DNA of 64,000 bases from Alicyclobacillus acidocaldarius subsp. acidocaldarius Tc-4-1 (GCF_000219875.1 NC_017167.1:2565361-2629360), one strand, 5' to 3'; shown: positions 1 through 8,196, counted from the stretch's first letter. Numbers and translations are program-made. The notes: generated by a model from the sequence alone, not told the origin.

Positions 1-1116
1 GGCCGCGAGCGCCGACTTGAGCGGAAAACCTGGCTTATCGGCGATCCGGCCGTTTTCCACGTACAGCCCGAGGTGCACCTTGTCGCCGTCCTCGATGCGG
101 CCGAGGTGATCGTCCGACGAGTGCCAGACGAGTTCGCGCGGCGGCGCGAGCCTTTTCCCCACACGGCGCTCGGTCTCCTCGCGGAACCAGTCCACGCCGC
201 GCGACTCGACGAGGTACTTCATGCGGGCGAACTTGCGGTTCTCGCGGTTGCCGTGATCGCGCTGGATGGTGATGATGGCCTTGACCACGTCCACGAGCTC
301 ATCCGGCGTGACGAAGGCAAAGGGCTTCGCGAGCGCCGGGTGCGTCTCTTTGTCGCTCGCGGTGCGCCCCATGCCGCCGCCGATGAGGAGCGTGTACCCG
401 GCCACGCTCTCGCCGTCCCGGTGGGCCACGATGCCGATGTCGTTCGAGTACACGTCCGAGCAGTTGTCGCCCTCGTAGGCGAAGCCAATCTTGAACTTGC
501 GCGGCAAGTACGTTTCGCCGTACAGCGTCTCCCGGGCGCGGTCGACTTCCGGATCCACCCGCTCGCCGTCGAGCCAGATCTCGTGGTACGCATTCGTCTT
601 GGCGCTCGTCTCGTCCACGAGCCGGAGCAGATCCCGGCGGACCGCTTCCTCGAACGGGCCCTGGTGCGGATGCGCACAGCCGACGGTGTTGCGGACCTGA
701 TCGCCACAGCCGCCGAGCGTCGTGATGAGCGCCTCGTTAATACGGCGAATCGTGGACTTCAGGTTTCGCTTCAGCACGCCGTGGAGCTGAAAGGTCTGGC
801 GCGTCGTGATGCGCATGGTGCCGTTGCCGTACTCGTCGGCCAGGCGGTCGAACACGAGGTATTGCTCCGCGCTCAGGACGCCGCCCGGGATGCGGGCGCG
901 GATCATCATGATGTAGTGACGTTCCTTGCCCTGCTTCGTCAGTTCCCGGCGCAGGTCGCGATCGTCCTGCTGGTACGTGCCGTGGAACTTGAGCACCTGC
1001 ACGGCCTCTTCGGTGAAGTGGGAGGCGTCGTTCTGGAGCTCCTCCTGAAGCGACCCGCGCAGGAAGCGGCTATCCTTCTTGATGATCTCGACCTTCGACA
1101 GCTTCTCCTCAGACAC
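1..1116 (-). CDS. cysI: Assimilatory sulfite reductase hemoprotein subunit, C-terminus cut by window edge
   Basis: The reverse strand reads open for 372 codons from a GTG at 1116 to the first base of the window, so the C-terminal part, with the expected siroheme/[4Fe-4S] cysteines, lies outside. The N-terminal part is typical of the sulfite/nitrite reductase hemoprotein family: a ferredoxin-like half-domain containing RQTFQLHG, then a siroheme-binding region with CGDQVRNTVGC, and later GVDWFREETERR and WHSSDDHLGR. The family reduces sulfite to sulfide with six electrons. GTG 1116 has the Shine-Dalgarno GAGGGGG about seven bases upstream. The gene follows cysH by 12 bases, so both are probably one transcript. 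Assignment as sulfite rather than nitrite reductase rests mainly on the cysH neighbour. Confidence 0.9.
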   Translation of the reverse strand, partial: MSEEKLSKVEIIKKDSRFLRGSLQEELQNDASHFTEEAVQVLKFHGTYQQDDRDLRRELTKQGKERHYIMMIRARIPGGVLSAEQYLVFDRLADEYGNGTMRITTRQTFQLHGVLKRNLKSTIRRINEALITTLGGCGDQVRNTVGCAHPHQGPFEEAVRRDLLRLVDETSAKTNAYHEIWLDGERVDPEVDRARETLYGETYLPRKFKIGFAYEGDNCSDVYSNDIGIVAHRDGESVAGYTLLIGGGMGRTASDKETHPALAKPFAFVTPDELVDVVKAIITIQRDHGNRENRKFARMKYLVESRGVDWFREETERRVGKRLAPPRELVWHSSDDHLGRIEDGDKVHLGLYVENGRIADKPGFPLKSALAA

Positions 1117-1128
1117 GCTCGCACCCCC

Positions 1129-1833
1129 TCACTGATCGGCGTGAAGGCCGCACTCGGTCTTGTCGAAGCCGGCCCAGCGGCCGCTCCGCGGGTCTTCGCC
1201 CGGCTTCACGGGACGCGTGCAGTGCAGGCATCCGATGGACGGATAGTTGCGATCGTGCAAGGGGTTGTAGGGGACGCCGCGTTCCACGATGTAGTTCCAG
1301 ACGTCCTTCTCCGTCCAGCGCACGAGCGGATTGACCTTGACGATGTTGAATTTCGCGTCCCACTCGAACACCTTGGCGTTGCGGCGCGTCGGCGCCTGTT
1401 CGCGCCGGATGCCGGTAATCCAGCCGTCGTAGCCAGCGAGAAAATCCGCGAGGGGCTCCACCTTGCGGATCTTGCAGCACAGGTTTGGGTCGCGGCTCCA
1501 GAGCGCGTCGCCGTATTGGGCCGCCTGCTCCTCGAGCGTCAGCTTCGGCAGCACCTGGTGCAGGTTCGGAATGCCGTACTTGGCGACGGCCTGCTCAATC
1601 AACTCGTACGTCTCGGGAAACAGCACGTTGGTGTCGAGATAGAATACATCGGCCTGTGGGTCGATGGACATCAGCATGTCGAGGATCACCATGTCCTCGG
1701 CGCCGAATGAGCAGGCAAAGGTGATGTTCGGCACTCTGCGCAGCGCTTCGCGCAGGATGTCCTCCGGTCGCGCCTCTTCGTACGTCGCGGCCAACTCCTC
1801 AATCCACGCCGCCTCTTCCAGGGTCACAGCCAC
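1129..1833 (-). CDS. cysH: Phosphoadenylyl/adenylyl sulfate reductase (thioredoxin-dependent)
   Basis: This 234-residue protein belongs to the PAPS/APS reductase family, which reduces activated sulfate to sulfite. Visible features are the nucleotide-binding loop with CSFGAEDMVILDML near residues 40-53, the cysteine pair NLCCKIRK, the later pair SIGCLHC, and the C-terminal catalytic ECGLHADQ. The CC plus CxxC arrangement is what [4Fe-4S]-containing enzymes of the APS-accepting type carry, so APS may be the substrate; this is inference from family knowledge. The GTG start at 1833 is preceded by GGGGTG. The gene is first in a cysH-cysI unit and diverges from a siroheme synthase gene, which supplies the cofactor of sulfite reductase. 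Confidence 0.93.
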   Translation of the reverse strand: MAVTLEEAAWIEELAATYEEARPEDILREALRRVPNITFACSFGAEDMVILDMLMSIDPQADVFYLDTNVLFPETYELIEQAVAKYGIPNLHQVLPKLTLEEQAAQYGDALWSRDPNLCCKIRKVEPLADFLAGYDGWITGIRREQAPTRRNAKVFEWDAKFNIVKVNPLVRWTEKDVWNYIVERGVPYNPLHDRNYPSIGCLHCTRPVKPGEDPRSGRWAGFDKTECGLHADQ

Positions 1834-1885
1834 GGACGTTCACCCCAAATTCCAATTGGTTTATGCGATATTCTGCCGTATCTCC

Positions 1886-1914
1886 ACGTTAATCTCGTTT
1901 GACCATAATGTCAA
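1886..1914 (-). promoter_or_regulatory. Candidate sigma-A promoter of cysH-cysI
   Basis: On the reverse strand a perfect TTGACA (1909-1914) is followed after 17 bases by TAACGT (1886-1891), a weak -10. It lies about 50 bases upstream of the cysH GTG. Between it and the start codon is the palindrome CCAATTGG inside AACCAATTGGAATTTGG, which could be an operator for a sulfur-responsive repressor; this is only suggestive. Confidence 0.45.
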
Positions 1915-2062
1915 TCGGATTTTGGGGTGATTGGGGCGGAGCACGGCCGGGTCCCTGACGCGCCGTTTGTGCGAGGATGCAGGGAGCGAGGCAGGGTACC
2001 GCCAGAACCGAGTCTCGGGCGGTGGAGCAGAGGTGGAGCGGCGCGCAGCGCCATGCGTTTTC

Positions 2063-2094
2063 GGTTTGGTGAAACCAGGAGCGTGACCTATGAT
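2063..2094 (+). promoter_or_regulatory. Candidate promoter and operator of siroheme synthase gene
   Basis: TTGGTG (2066-2071) and TATGAT (2089-2094) are separated by 17 bases, a good sigma-A-like arrangement. The inverted repeat GGTTT-ggtg-AAACC (2063-2076) lies over the -35 element and could be a repressor site. The transcript would have a leader of about 100 bases. Confidence 0.45.
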
Positions 2095-2201
2095 GGAGGG
2101 AGAAATGTGCAGAGAGCGCGCTGAATCCGCCGTGAGGGCCGTAGGTCCGTCGATGCCAGGCCCGTCGACGTCGGGCGGCGCGCCTGAAGGGAGCATGCGG
2201 T

Positions 2202-2756
2202 GTGTCCAAGTCGGCCGAACGTCCGCACCGAGGCGAAGCCACGCCTGCGAATCGGGTTCCCGTCTGGCTGAAGCCTCGCGGCATGGCGTGCGCCGTGATC
2301 GGCGGCGGGCGCGTGGGCGCGAGGCGCGCCAGGCGGCTGGCGGAGGCTGGCGCGAAGGTCACCCTGGTGAGCCCGGCGCTTGGACCGGAGGCCGCCCTTC
2401 TCGTCGAGCGAGGCCTGGTGACGTGGATGAGCCGGGCCTACCGGTATGGCGACCTCGCCGGCTTTGCCCTCGCCGTGGCCGCGACGGACGATCCAGCAGT
2501 GAACGCCGCGGTGCGCGAGGAGGCGCGTGCGCGCGGCATCTGGTGCAATCGGGCGGACGACGCTTCCGATAGCGATGTCGACTTCGCCAGCGTCATCCAG
2601 GTCGGCGAGGTTTCCGTGTCCATCGCAACCGGCGGAGCCCACCCCGGCCTCGCGAAACGCCTTCGCGAAGCGCTGGCACAAGATCTCGCGACAGGCGGAA
2701 ATGCGTTCATTCGGCTGCTTCGGCGACAGGCCGACGGGCCCGGCGACGAGGCATGA
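2202..2756 (+). CDS. Precorrin-2 dehydrogenase / sirohydrochlorin ferrochelatase (siroheme synthase, CysG N-terminal type)
   Basis: The 184-residue product has an N-terminal Rossmann motif (AVIGGGRVGARRA, about residues 30-42) and the conserved N-R-A-DD and ATGGAHP segments of the siroheme synthase NAD-binding family. These enzymes oxidise precorrin-2 and can insert iron to make siroheme, the cofactor of the sulfite reductase encoded next door. The GTG start at 2202 is preceded by AGGGAG. The C-terminal 16 codons overlap by 50 bases with the convergent GT-C gene, an unusually large overlap for unrelated genes. No uroporphyrinogen methyltransferase domain is present, so precorrin-2 must be made by a separate enzyme. 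Confidence 0.88.
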   Translation: MSKSAERPHRGEATPANRVPVWLKPRGMACAVIGGGRVGARRARRLAEAGAKVTLVSPALGPEAALLVERGLVTWMSRAYRYGDLAGFALAVAATDDPAVNAAVREEARARGIWCNRADDASDSDVDFASVIQVGEVSVSIATGGAHPGLAKRLREALAQDLATGGNAFIRLLRRQADGPGDEA

Positions 2757-3942
2757 CCTCCCGAGCCATGACCACGCCCATCGCCCCGTACGCGGCGAGA
2801 TTCAGGTAAACCATCCACGCGTCCTGCTGCGCGTTCACCGCGCCAAAACACACGACCCACAGGTTCCAGAACGCGCTGAACGCTAGCGCCGTGGCCACGG
2901 CGCGCCACCGCCTGTCGAGCGCGGCGAGCCATGAGACGAGGGTCACCGCGAGCACCACGTACCGCTCGTGCATCTCGGTCGCCAGCATGAAAAACGAGAA
3001 GCCGACGAACGCGGCGGCGCTCGTTGCCCGGATGGGAAGGGCCCGGCGGGATCGGGCGAGATACGCGAGGGCGGCCAGACAGGCAGCGGCGAGGAGCGAG
3101 AGTCCCACCTCCTTGTAGGTGAGCCCAAGGAGGGCGGGCGCGCGATCCGACGCATACGGCGACGCGTCGAAGAAATCAAACCAGATGTTCATCGCGTTCA
3201 TGCTGAGGTACGGGTACTCGCCGGTGGTGGCGATGTACGCAGAGCGAATCATGGGCCAAAGCCCTCCGCCACAAAGCGGCAGGGCGACAAGCGCGAGAGA
3301 CATCAGCGCCCCACACGCGAGTTGGCCCAGGCGGCGCAGGCGCGGCGGCTGCGCCCACGCGGCGGCGAGCAGCACCGGAAGCACCACGATGGTCTCGAAT
3401 TTCGCCGCAAGACCCAGCCCGAACGCCACGCCCGCCACAAGCGGCCGCTTGCTCACCAGCCAAACCGCGGCGAGCGCGAGCGTCGCGTCGATGACGTCCA
3501 CCTGCCCCCACACCGCGGTGTCGAAGATGAGGACCGGGTTCAGGCAGTACGCGGCGATGGCCCACCGGCGCTTCTCCGCTCGCATTCCCCGCGACAGCGC
3601 CCACATCGCCGGCATGAGCGCCGCGTAGATGGCGATGCCAGGCAGCTTGGCCCAGAACGTACCCGGGCGAAGACCCAGATGCAGCGCCGACGCAAGGCGC
3701 GCGTAGGCGTCGAGCACGTACAAGTAGAGCGGCGGATAGTCGATCCCGCCCGCCTCATACGCGCGCGACAGGCCCCCCGTGCGCACGGCCTCCGTCCAGC
3801 GGAGAAAGATGGCCTGATCCGCCACGTAGCCGCGGGTGGTGGCGGCAAGCGCCAGCTGAATCGCGACCGACGCCGTGCAGCACGCGAGACACCACGCCCA
3901 GCCAGGGAGCTTGTGCAACATGCGTAGAGACGCCTCACTCAC
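2707..3942 (-). CDS. Polytopic GT-C type glycosyltransferase (mannosyltransferase-like)
   Basis: This 411-residue, very hydrophobic protein has about ten predicted membrane segments and an extracytoplasmic DYPPLYLYVL motif after the first one, as in polyprenyl-phosphate-sugar-dependent GT-C enzymes of the GT87/DUF2029 type. WGQVDVIDA, which resembles the conserved G-Q-x-D of these families, follows near residue 170. The likely role is transfer of a sugar from a polyprenyl carrier outside the membrane; donor and acceptor cannot be told. GTG 3942 overlaps the upstream GT2 gene by eight bases and suits translational coupling; ATG 3921 is an alternative. It is last in a three-gene glycosyltransferase operon and converges on the siroheme gene. 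Confidence 0.75.
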   Translation of the reverse strand: MSEASLRMLHKLPGWAWCLACCTASVAIQLALAATTRGYVADQAIFLRWTEAVRTGGLSRAYEAGGIDYPPLYLYVLDAYARLASALHLGLRPGTFWAKLPGIAIYAALMPAMWALSRGMRAEKRRWAIAAYCLNPVLIFDTAVWGQVDVIDATLALAAVWLVSKRPLVAGVAFGLGLAAKFETIVVLPVLLAAAWAQPPRLRRLGQLACGALMSLALVALPLCGGGLWPMIRSAYIATTGEYPYLSMNAMNIWFDFFDASPYASDRAPALLGLTYKEVGLSLLAAACLAALAYLARSRRALPIRATSAAAFVGFSFFMLATEMHERYVVLAVTLVSWLAALDRRWRAVATALAFSAFWNLWVVCFGAVNAQQDAWMVYLNLAAYGAMGVVMAREVMPRRRARRPVAEAAE

Positions 3943-4993
3943 GCGGCGAAGCCTCCCTCCGCACGCCCACGGCGCGATCGACAATGTAGAGAGGTCGGCC
4001 GCGCACCTCGTCGAGGACGTTGCCCACGTAGAGCCCGAGAAGCCCGACCGAGACCAGCACGGCGCCCGTGCAGACCACCACGCCGGAAAGCACAAGCGCC
4101 ATCACGTCCATCATCTTCCCGCTCACGGCAAAGAGCGCCGCGAACGCCGCGAAGGCGGCGAGGCCTAACAGGCCGGCGACCGCCCCCGCGTAGAGCGGCC
4201 ACCCGAGCGGGCGCGTGGAAAACGACGTCACCGCGTCCAACGCCAGTCGCACCATCCTGCGAAGCGGATACTTGGATTCGCCGGCGAAGCGGGGCTGGCG
4301 GACGTACTCCACCTCGGCCTGGCGGAAGCCCATCCAGGCCACCAGCCCGCGCACGAACCTGCGGTGCTCGGGCAGCGCCCGGAGCACGTCGCACACCTTC
4401 CGGTCCATCAGCCGAAAGTCGCCCACGTCCACCGGAATCTCCACGTCCGTCAGGCGGTTCAGCACGCGGTAAAAGGCGGCCGCCGTCGCGCGTTTGAACC
4501 ACGTCTCTCCAAAGCGAATGGCTCGGCGCGCCAACACAACTTCGTACCCCTCGCGCCACTTGGCGACGAGCTCGGGGATGAGGTCCGGCGGGTCCTGCAG
4601 ATCCGCGTCGATCACGACCACGGCGTCGCCCATGGCCGCGTCGATCCCGGCCGTGATCGCCAGTTGGTGGCCGAAGTTGCGCGCGAAGTGAATGACGCGC
4701 ACGCGCGGATCCCCTTCTGCCAATCGGTCGAGGAGCGCCGGCGAGGCGTCGGTACTGCCATCGTCCACATAGAGGACCTCCCACGACAGCGGGAGGCCGT
4801 CGAGCACCGCCGTCAGCCGCTCGTGCGTCGTGAGGATCACGTCCTCCTCGTTGAACACCGGGACGACCACGGAGAGGAGTTGACCTTGTGAGCCCCGGAC
4901 CTGAGGCAGGTCCACGTCGCGCGGACAGACCGAGCTGACCGTGTGCGCCTGCCTGAGAGGCCACTCACGCCTGGGCGTCGCCTGTGTAGACAT
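3935..4993 (-). CDS. Polyprenyl-phosphate glycosyltransferase, GT2 (GtrB/YkcC type)
   Basis: The 352-residue protein has an N-terminal GT-A domain beginning SVVVPVFNEED, with VDDGS and DADLQDPP, the metal and nucleotide-sugar binding signatures of dolichol/undecaprenyl-phosphate sugar synthases. The C-terminus carries two hydrophobic segments, as in GtrB, CsbB and YkcC. The family moves glucose or mannose from a nucleotide sugar to undecaprenyl phosphate on the inner face of the membrane. ATG 4993 has GGGGGG ten bases upstream; TTG 5002 is an alternative. It overlaps the upstream GT39 gene, reproducing the ykcB-ykcC pairing of Bacillus. With galU divergent upstream, UDP-glucose is a plausible donor. 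Confidence 0.87.
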   Translation of the reverse strand: MSTQATPRREWPLRQAHTVSSVCPRDVDLPQVRGSQGQLLSVVVPVFNEEDVILTTHERLTAVLDGLPLSWEVLYVDDGSTDASPALLDRLAEGDPRVRVIHFARNFGHQLAITAGIDAAMGDAVVVIDADLQDPPDLIPELVAKWREGYEVVLARRAIRFGETWFKRATAAAFYRVLNRLTDVEIPVDVGDFRLMDRKVCDVLRALPEHRRFVRGLVAWMGFRQAEVEYVRQPRFAGESKYPLRRMVRLALDAVTSFSTRPLGWPLYAGAVAGLLGLAAFAAFAALFAVSGKMMDVMALVLSGVVVCTGAVLVSVGLLGLYVGNVLDEVRGRPLYIVDRAVGVRREASPRE

Positions 4994-7172
4994 ACAGTTC
5001 AAGCCCCCCTATGCCGCCGAATCCGCCGAAGCTGGAGCGATTGGCTGACGAGCTCGACGACACACCGCCCCACGCGCTCGCCGGCACGAGTTTGCAGTGC
5101 TTCTCAATCCAGGCGACGAGCTGGCTGTTGCCTCGCCCGCCGAATCCGCCCCCGCCGAGGAGGAAGTACTTCACTTTGCCTTCCTCGCACAGCTGCTGGA
5201 GCTTTGCGACGGTCATCGCCGCGTCGGACCCCGAGAAACCGCCCATGGCCATCACCGGCAGGCCCGTCGCGATGATGATGGGCTCGGCGGGCTGGGCGTT
5301 TAGCGTCGCCACGAGGAACGAACCCTTGGACGGCCGGTAGTGCGCCACCAGGTAGCGAATGAGCTTGTCATACTGCGCGACGTTGTCGTTCTCGCTCGTC
5401 CGGCCCGCAAATCCCATGCCACCGCCCGCCGATCCGGCCGGACCCGCCGCGGGCATCGAGCCGTTCACGCCGTAGAGCGCAGGTGTGAGCGACCAGTATC
5501 CCGGCACAGCGAGGAGGGAGAGGAGCCCGATGACAGCGCCCGCGCGCCGCCAGCGCAAAGACAGCCGCGGCAGGAACAAAAGCGCCGCCGAGAGAGCCGC
5601 CAGCGCGACGGTCACCGCGATGAGCGCGACGCGCACCGTCGGATAGCTGCGGACCATCAGACACTCGTAGACGAGATCGAGCAAAACCGCGCCGAGCAAG
5701 TACCCCTTCCAGCGGCCACCTGCCCGGAAGTCGCGCCACATCGTCGTGAGCCCCGCCCCGACCAGCGCGGCGATGGCAGGCGCCAGCGTGATGAGGTAGT
5801 ACTGGTGAAAGAACCCAGCCACGCTGAAGAACGCGCCGACGGGAACGAGCCACGCGGCCCAGAAAATCGTCGCCCGTTCGCGATCCGTCAGCTCGCGGCG
5901 CCGCTTCCAGCGCACGTTGCGAAGCAGTGGAACAAGGCCGAGGCAGGCGATGGGCAAAAGCCAGCCAATCTGCGGCCCGAGTTCCGCCTGGAAGAGGCGC
6001 AGGACGCCGCGCGTGCCGGTGTCGAACATGCCACCGCCACCAAAGCCACCGCGATTGAAGCCACCGCCGAAGCCGTCTCCAAAACGATGGCCGAAGCCGT
6101 CAATCCCGAACACTCGGCCAAACTCGCCGTTGCCAAACGGGAACGGCGCCTGACTGCCCTGGCCGCCTGGGAATCCGGCGCCCGATCCGCCGAACGCCCG
6201 GCCTGTCCCGCTTTGCCCCTCGCCTTGACTCTCGGCCGAACCCGAACCCGGGAAGGCACCGCCTGGAAATCCCCCCGCTCCCTGCGTGAAGCGACGCCCA
6301 AATTCGCCCGCGCTGGGGAAACGTCCGAACTCCATCCTGAAGCTCCCCCCACCAACGCCCATGTTGCCCGTAAGCCGGTTCACGCCGTTGTATCCGAAAA
6401 TGAGTGTGAATTCGTTATTGTCGGTGGTGCTGCCGACGTAGGGGCGCTCGTTCGCGGGCGTCAGTTGCACGGCGGTCGCCCAACTGAAGGAAATCGCGCC
6501 GAGGAGCGCGGTCATGACGCCGAGATAGGCCAGCTTCTTACGCCACGGAAGTTTGCTCGCGACGAAGTAGCCCACGTAGATGGCGGGCAGGATGAGATAC
6601 GCCTCCATCATTTTCGTGTTGAACGCGAGCCCCTCCATGATGGCGACGCCTATCAAGGGGCGGAGGCGATGGGTCTCAATGGCACGGAACAAGAACCAAG
6701 TGGCGATGAGCATGAGAAACACGAGCACACCGTCCACCTGGTTGGTGCGGCTCACCGCCACAGCAATGGGCGTGAGCGCCATCGCGGCCGACGCGATGAG
6801 TCCTGCGGCCTTGCCGAAGTGACGCTTGACCAGCGTGAACATCAATAGGACGGAACCCACGTCGGCCAGCGCCTGGGGCAGGATGAGAGCCCAGCCGTGA
6901 AAGCCGAACACGTACGCGAATGCAGCCTGAATCCAGAAGTCCAGAGGAGGCTTGTCGATGGTGATGAAGCCGCCGGGATCGAACGAGGCGAAGAAGAAGT
7001 TGTGCCAACTCTCCAGCATGCTGCGCACGGCCGCAGCGTAGTACTCGTTCGCGTAGCCCTCCTTGTTGAGCGCGTACAGATTGAGGAACAGGGCCACGGT
7101 CGCGATAAGTGCGAGCACGCTCCTGTCCCAGGTCCATCGGCGTTTGGTCTCCAATGCCACTCCACTCCCCAT
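4965..7172 (-). CDS. GT39/PMT-family membrane glycosyltransferase (YkcB type)
   Basis: This large integral membrane protein (735 residues from ATG 7172) begins with a membrane segment after RRWTWDRS, followed by NEYYAAA and the acidic DKPPLDFWIQA loop seen in protein-mannosyltransferase/ArnT-like GT-C enzymes. It should use a polyprenyl-phosphate sugar made by the GT2 enzyme encoded downstream, to glycosylate an extracytoplasmic acceptor. A roughly 110-residue Gly/Phe/Ser-rich, low-complexity insertion (encoded at about 6015-6350) and a second Gly/Ser-rich patch near the C-terminus are unusual. The track-length start TTG 7211 is unlikely because a -10-like CATGAT lies downstream of it at 7197-7202; GTG 7160 is another possible start. 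Confidence 0.85.
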   Translation of the reverse strand: MGSGVALETKRRWTWDRSVLALIATVALFLNLYALNKEGYANEYYAAAVRSMLESWHNFFFASFDPGGFITIDKPPLDFWIQAAFAYVFGFHGWALILPQALADVGSVLLMFTLVKRHFGKAAGLIASAAMALTPIAVAVSRTNQVDGVLVFLMLIATWFLFRAIETHRLRPLIGVAIMEGLAFNTKMMEAYLILPAIYVGYFVASKLPWRKKLAYLGVMTALLGAISFSWATAVQLTPANERPYVGSTTDNNEFTLIFGYNGVNRLTGNMGVGGGSFRMEFGRFPSAGEFGRRFTQGAGGFPGGAFPGSGSAESQGEGQSGTGRAFGGSGAGFPGGQGSQAPFPFGNGEFGRVFGIDGFGHRFGDGFGGGFNRGGFGGGGMFDTGTRGVLRLFQAELGPQIGWLLPIACLGLVPLLRNVRWKRRRELTDRERATIFWAAWLVPVGAFFSVAGFFHQYYLITLAPAIAALVGAGLTTMWRDFRAGGRWKGYLLGAVLLDLVYECLMVRSYPTVRVALIAVTVALAALSAALLFLPRLSLRWRRAGAVIGLLSLLAVPGYWSLTPALYGVNGSMPAAGPAGSAGGGMGFAGRTSENDNVAQYDKLIRYLVAHYRPSKGSFLVATLNAQPAEPIIIATGLPVMAMGGFSGSDAAMTVAKLQQLCEEGKVKYFLLGGGGFGGRGNSQLVAWIEKHCKLVPASAWGGVSSSSSANRSSFGGFGGIGGLELYVYTGDAQA

Positions 7173-7196
7173 CTGTGCTCGTGTCGTTGCGTGGAC

Positions 7197-7262
7197 ATCA
7201 TGCGCGAACAACCTGAATCGCGTTTGAGCGCAAGCTGAAAGGATCCTGAGGGCGATACTGAA
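7197..7262 (-). promoter_or_regulatory. Five response-regulator-like half-sites upstream of the GT39 operon
   Basis: On the reverse strand TTCAG/CTCAA-like pentamers begin at forward positions 7213, 7224, 7235, 7246 and 7258, with spacings of 11, 11, 11 and 12 bases. The nearest -10-like hexamer, CATGAT (7197-7202), starts ten bases beyond the last box. This matches the geometry of PhoP/OmpR-family direct-repeat sites that replace a -35 element. No -35 consensus is visible. Confidence 0.6.
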
Positions 7263-7270
7263 GGCGTCCG

Positions 7271-7324
7271 TTCAACAGAGTTTCAGCCTTGGTTCAGGCG
7301 CGATTCAGGCTGGGAAGGCAAGAT
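7271..7324 (+). promoter_or_regulatory. Four response-regulator-like half-sites upstream of galU
   Basis: On the forward strand TTCAA (7271) and TTCAG (7282, 7293, 7304) recur at exactly 11-base intervals. A weak -10-like CAAGAT (7319-7324) lies ten bases after the last pentamer, mirroring the arrangement on the other strand. The two arrays point away from each other and share a perfect 11-base inverted repeat, CCTGAATCGCG at 7212-7222 and its complement at 7299-7309. Confidence 0.6.
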
Positions 7325-7369
7325 GCCGATGGTGGCAAGAACCCGGACTGCGAGGAGAGGTTGAGACGC

Positions 7370-8164
7370 ATGCGTATTGGTTGCGCCGTGATTCCGGCCG
7401 CGGGTCTTGGTACGAGGCTGCGACCGGCAACACTGTGGATTCCAAAAGAGATGTTCCCCATCCTGGACACACCCGCCATCGCATTCGGGCTCGAGGAGGC
7501 GCGTGCCTCCAAGGTGGCGCGCGTCATCGTCGTGATCCATCCGGAGAAAAGGATGCTCGTGGACTTCGTACAGAACTGGGCGAAGGAGCTGCGGACGATC
7601 AAAGGTGAAGTGCCGGAAATCCAGTTTGTGGTCCAGGAACGGCCGCCCGGCCTGGGCCACGCGGTGTGGAGCGCGAGAGACGCTGTAGGAGAAGAGCCGT
7701 TTTACGTCCTCTTGCCAGACGAGCTGTTCTTCCCGGAGACACCCTCCCTCCTCGCGCTGGGGCGGAACGCACCCGCATCGTGGGTGGCACTCGTGGGAAC
7801 GCAGAAGGTCCCCCCCGACGAGATACACCAGTATGGCATGGTGGGATTGCACGAAGGAGCGCGCGTGGTGAAGGTGGTGGAAAAACCGAGGCCAGACGAG
7901 GCTCCGTCGAATGTCGCCATGGTGGGGCGATATGCGTTTCAGCCAAGCATCTTCGACGCGCTAGCTGAAACGGCGCCCGACCCGAGCGGCGAGATCCAGT
8001 TGGCGGACGCCATTCGTCTTCTTCTACCAGATGGCGTGTACGCGCAGTGCTTGGCCGGGGAACGGTTTGACATTGGCAATCCGTCCGGTTGGGCGCGCGC
8101 GGCACAGGCACTGGCGCGCGTTCGGCGGACGGCCGCTGCATCGCAGAGCGCCGCCCGCTCATGA
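7370..8164 (+). CDS. galU: UTP-glucose-1-phosphate uridylyltransferase
   Basis: The 264-residue product has the nucleotidyltransferase signature AAGLGTRLRPAT at residues 10-21, a conserved WIPKEMFPILD, and the downstream EKPRPDEAPSN and GEIQLADA segments of the GalU/GtaB family. It makes UDP-glucose from UTP and glucose-1-phosphate. ATG 7370 has GGAGAGG about nine bases upstream; an in-frame ATG 81 bases earlier would add a non-homologous leader and overlap the half-site array. Divergent orientation to the glycosyltransferase operon and shared regulatory sites suggest it supplies the sugar donor for that pathway. The protein is slightly shorter than Bacillus GtaB. Confidence 0.88.
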   Translation: MRIGCAVIPAAGLGTRLRPATLWIPKEMFPILDTPAIAFGLEEARASKVARVIVVIHPEKRMLVDFVQNWAKELRTIKGEVPEIQFVVQERPPGLGHAVWSARDAVGEEPFYVLLPDELFFPETPSLLALGRNAPASWVALVGTQKVPPDEIHQYGMVGLHEGARVVKVVEKPRPDEAPSNVAMVGRYAFQPSIFDALAETAPDPSGEIQLADAIRLLLPDGVYAQCLAGERFDIGNPSGWARAAQALARVRRTAAASQSAARS

Positions 8165-8196
8165 TCCGGACGTCCACTTGATTCGGCGCACGGCCG

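Larger units (their letters stand above)
1834..2201. other. Divergent intergenic region between cysH and siroheme gene
   Basis: This 368-base region has no convincing coding sequence. It holds the candidate cysH promoter on the reverse strand and the candidate promoter of the siroheme gene on the forward strand (2066-2094). The middle part, roughly 1930-2060, shows no further structure that I can support. Confidence 0.6.

Noticed and set aside
73-1710. 545-codon forward reading frame
   Set aside because: It is the antisense of cysI and cysH, both of which are recognisable by motifs.
7173-7211. TTG 7211 start for the GT39 gene
   Set aside because: It would place the start upstream of a -10-like element and next to the half-site array. 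It lacks a Shine-Dalgarno and adds residues before the usual short N-terminus.
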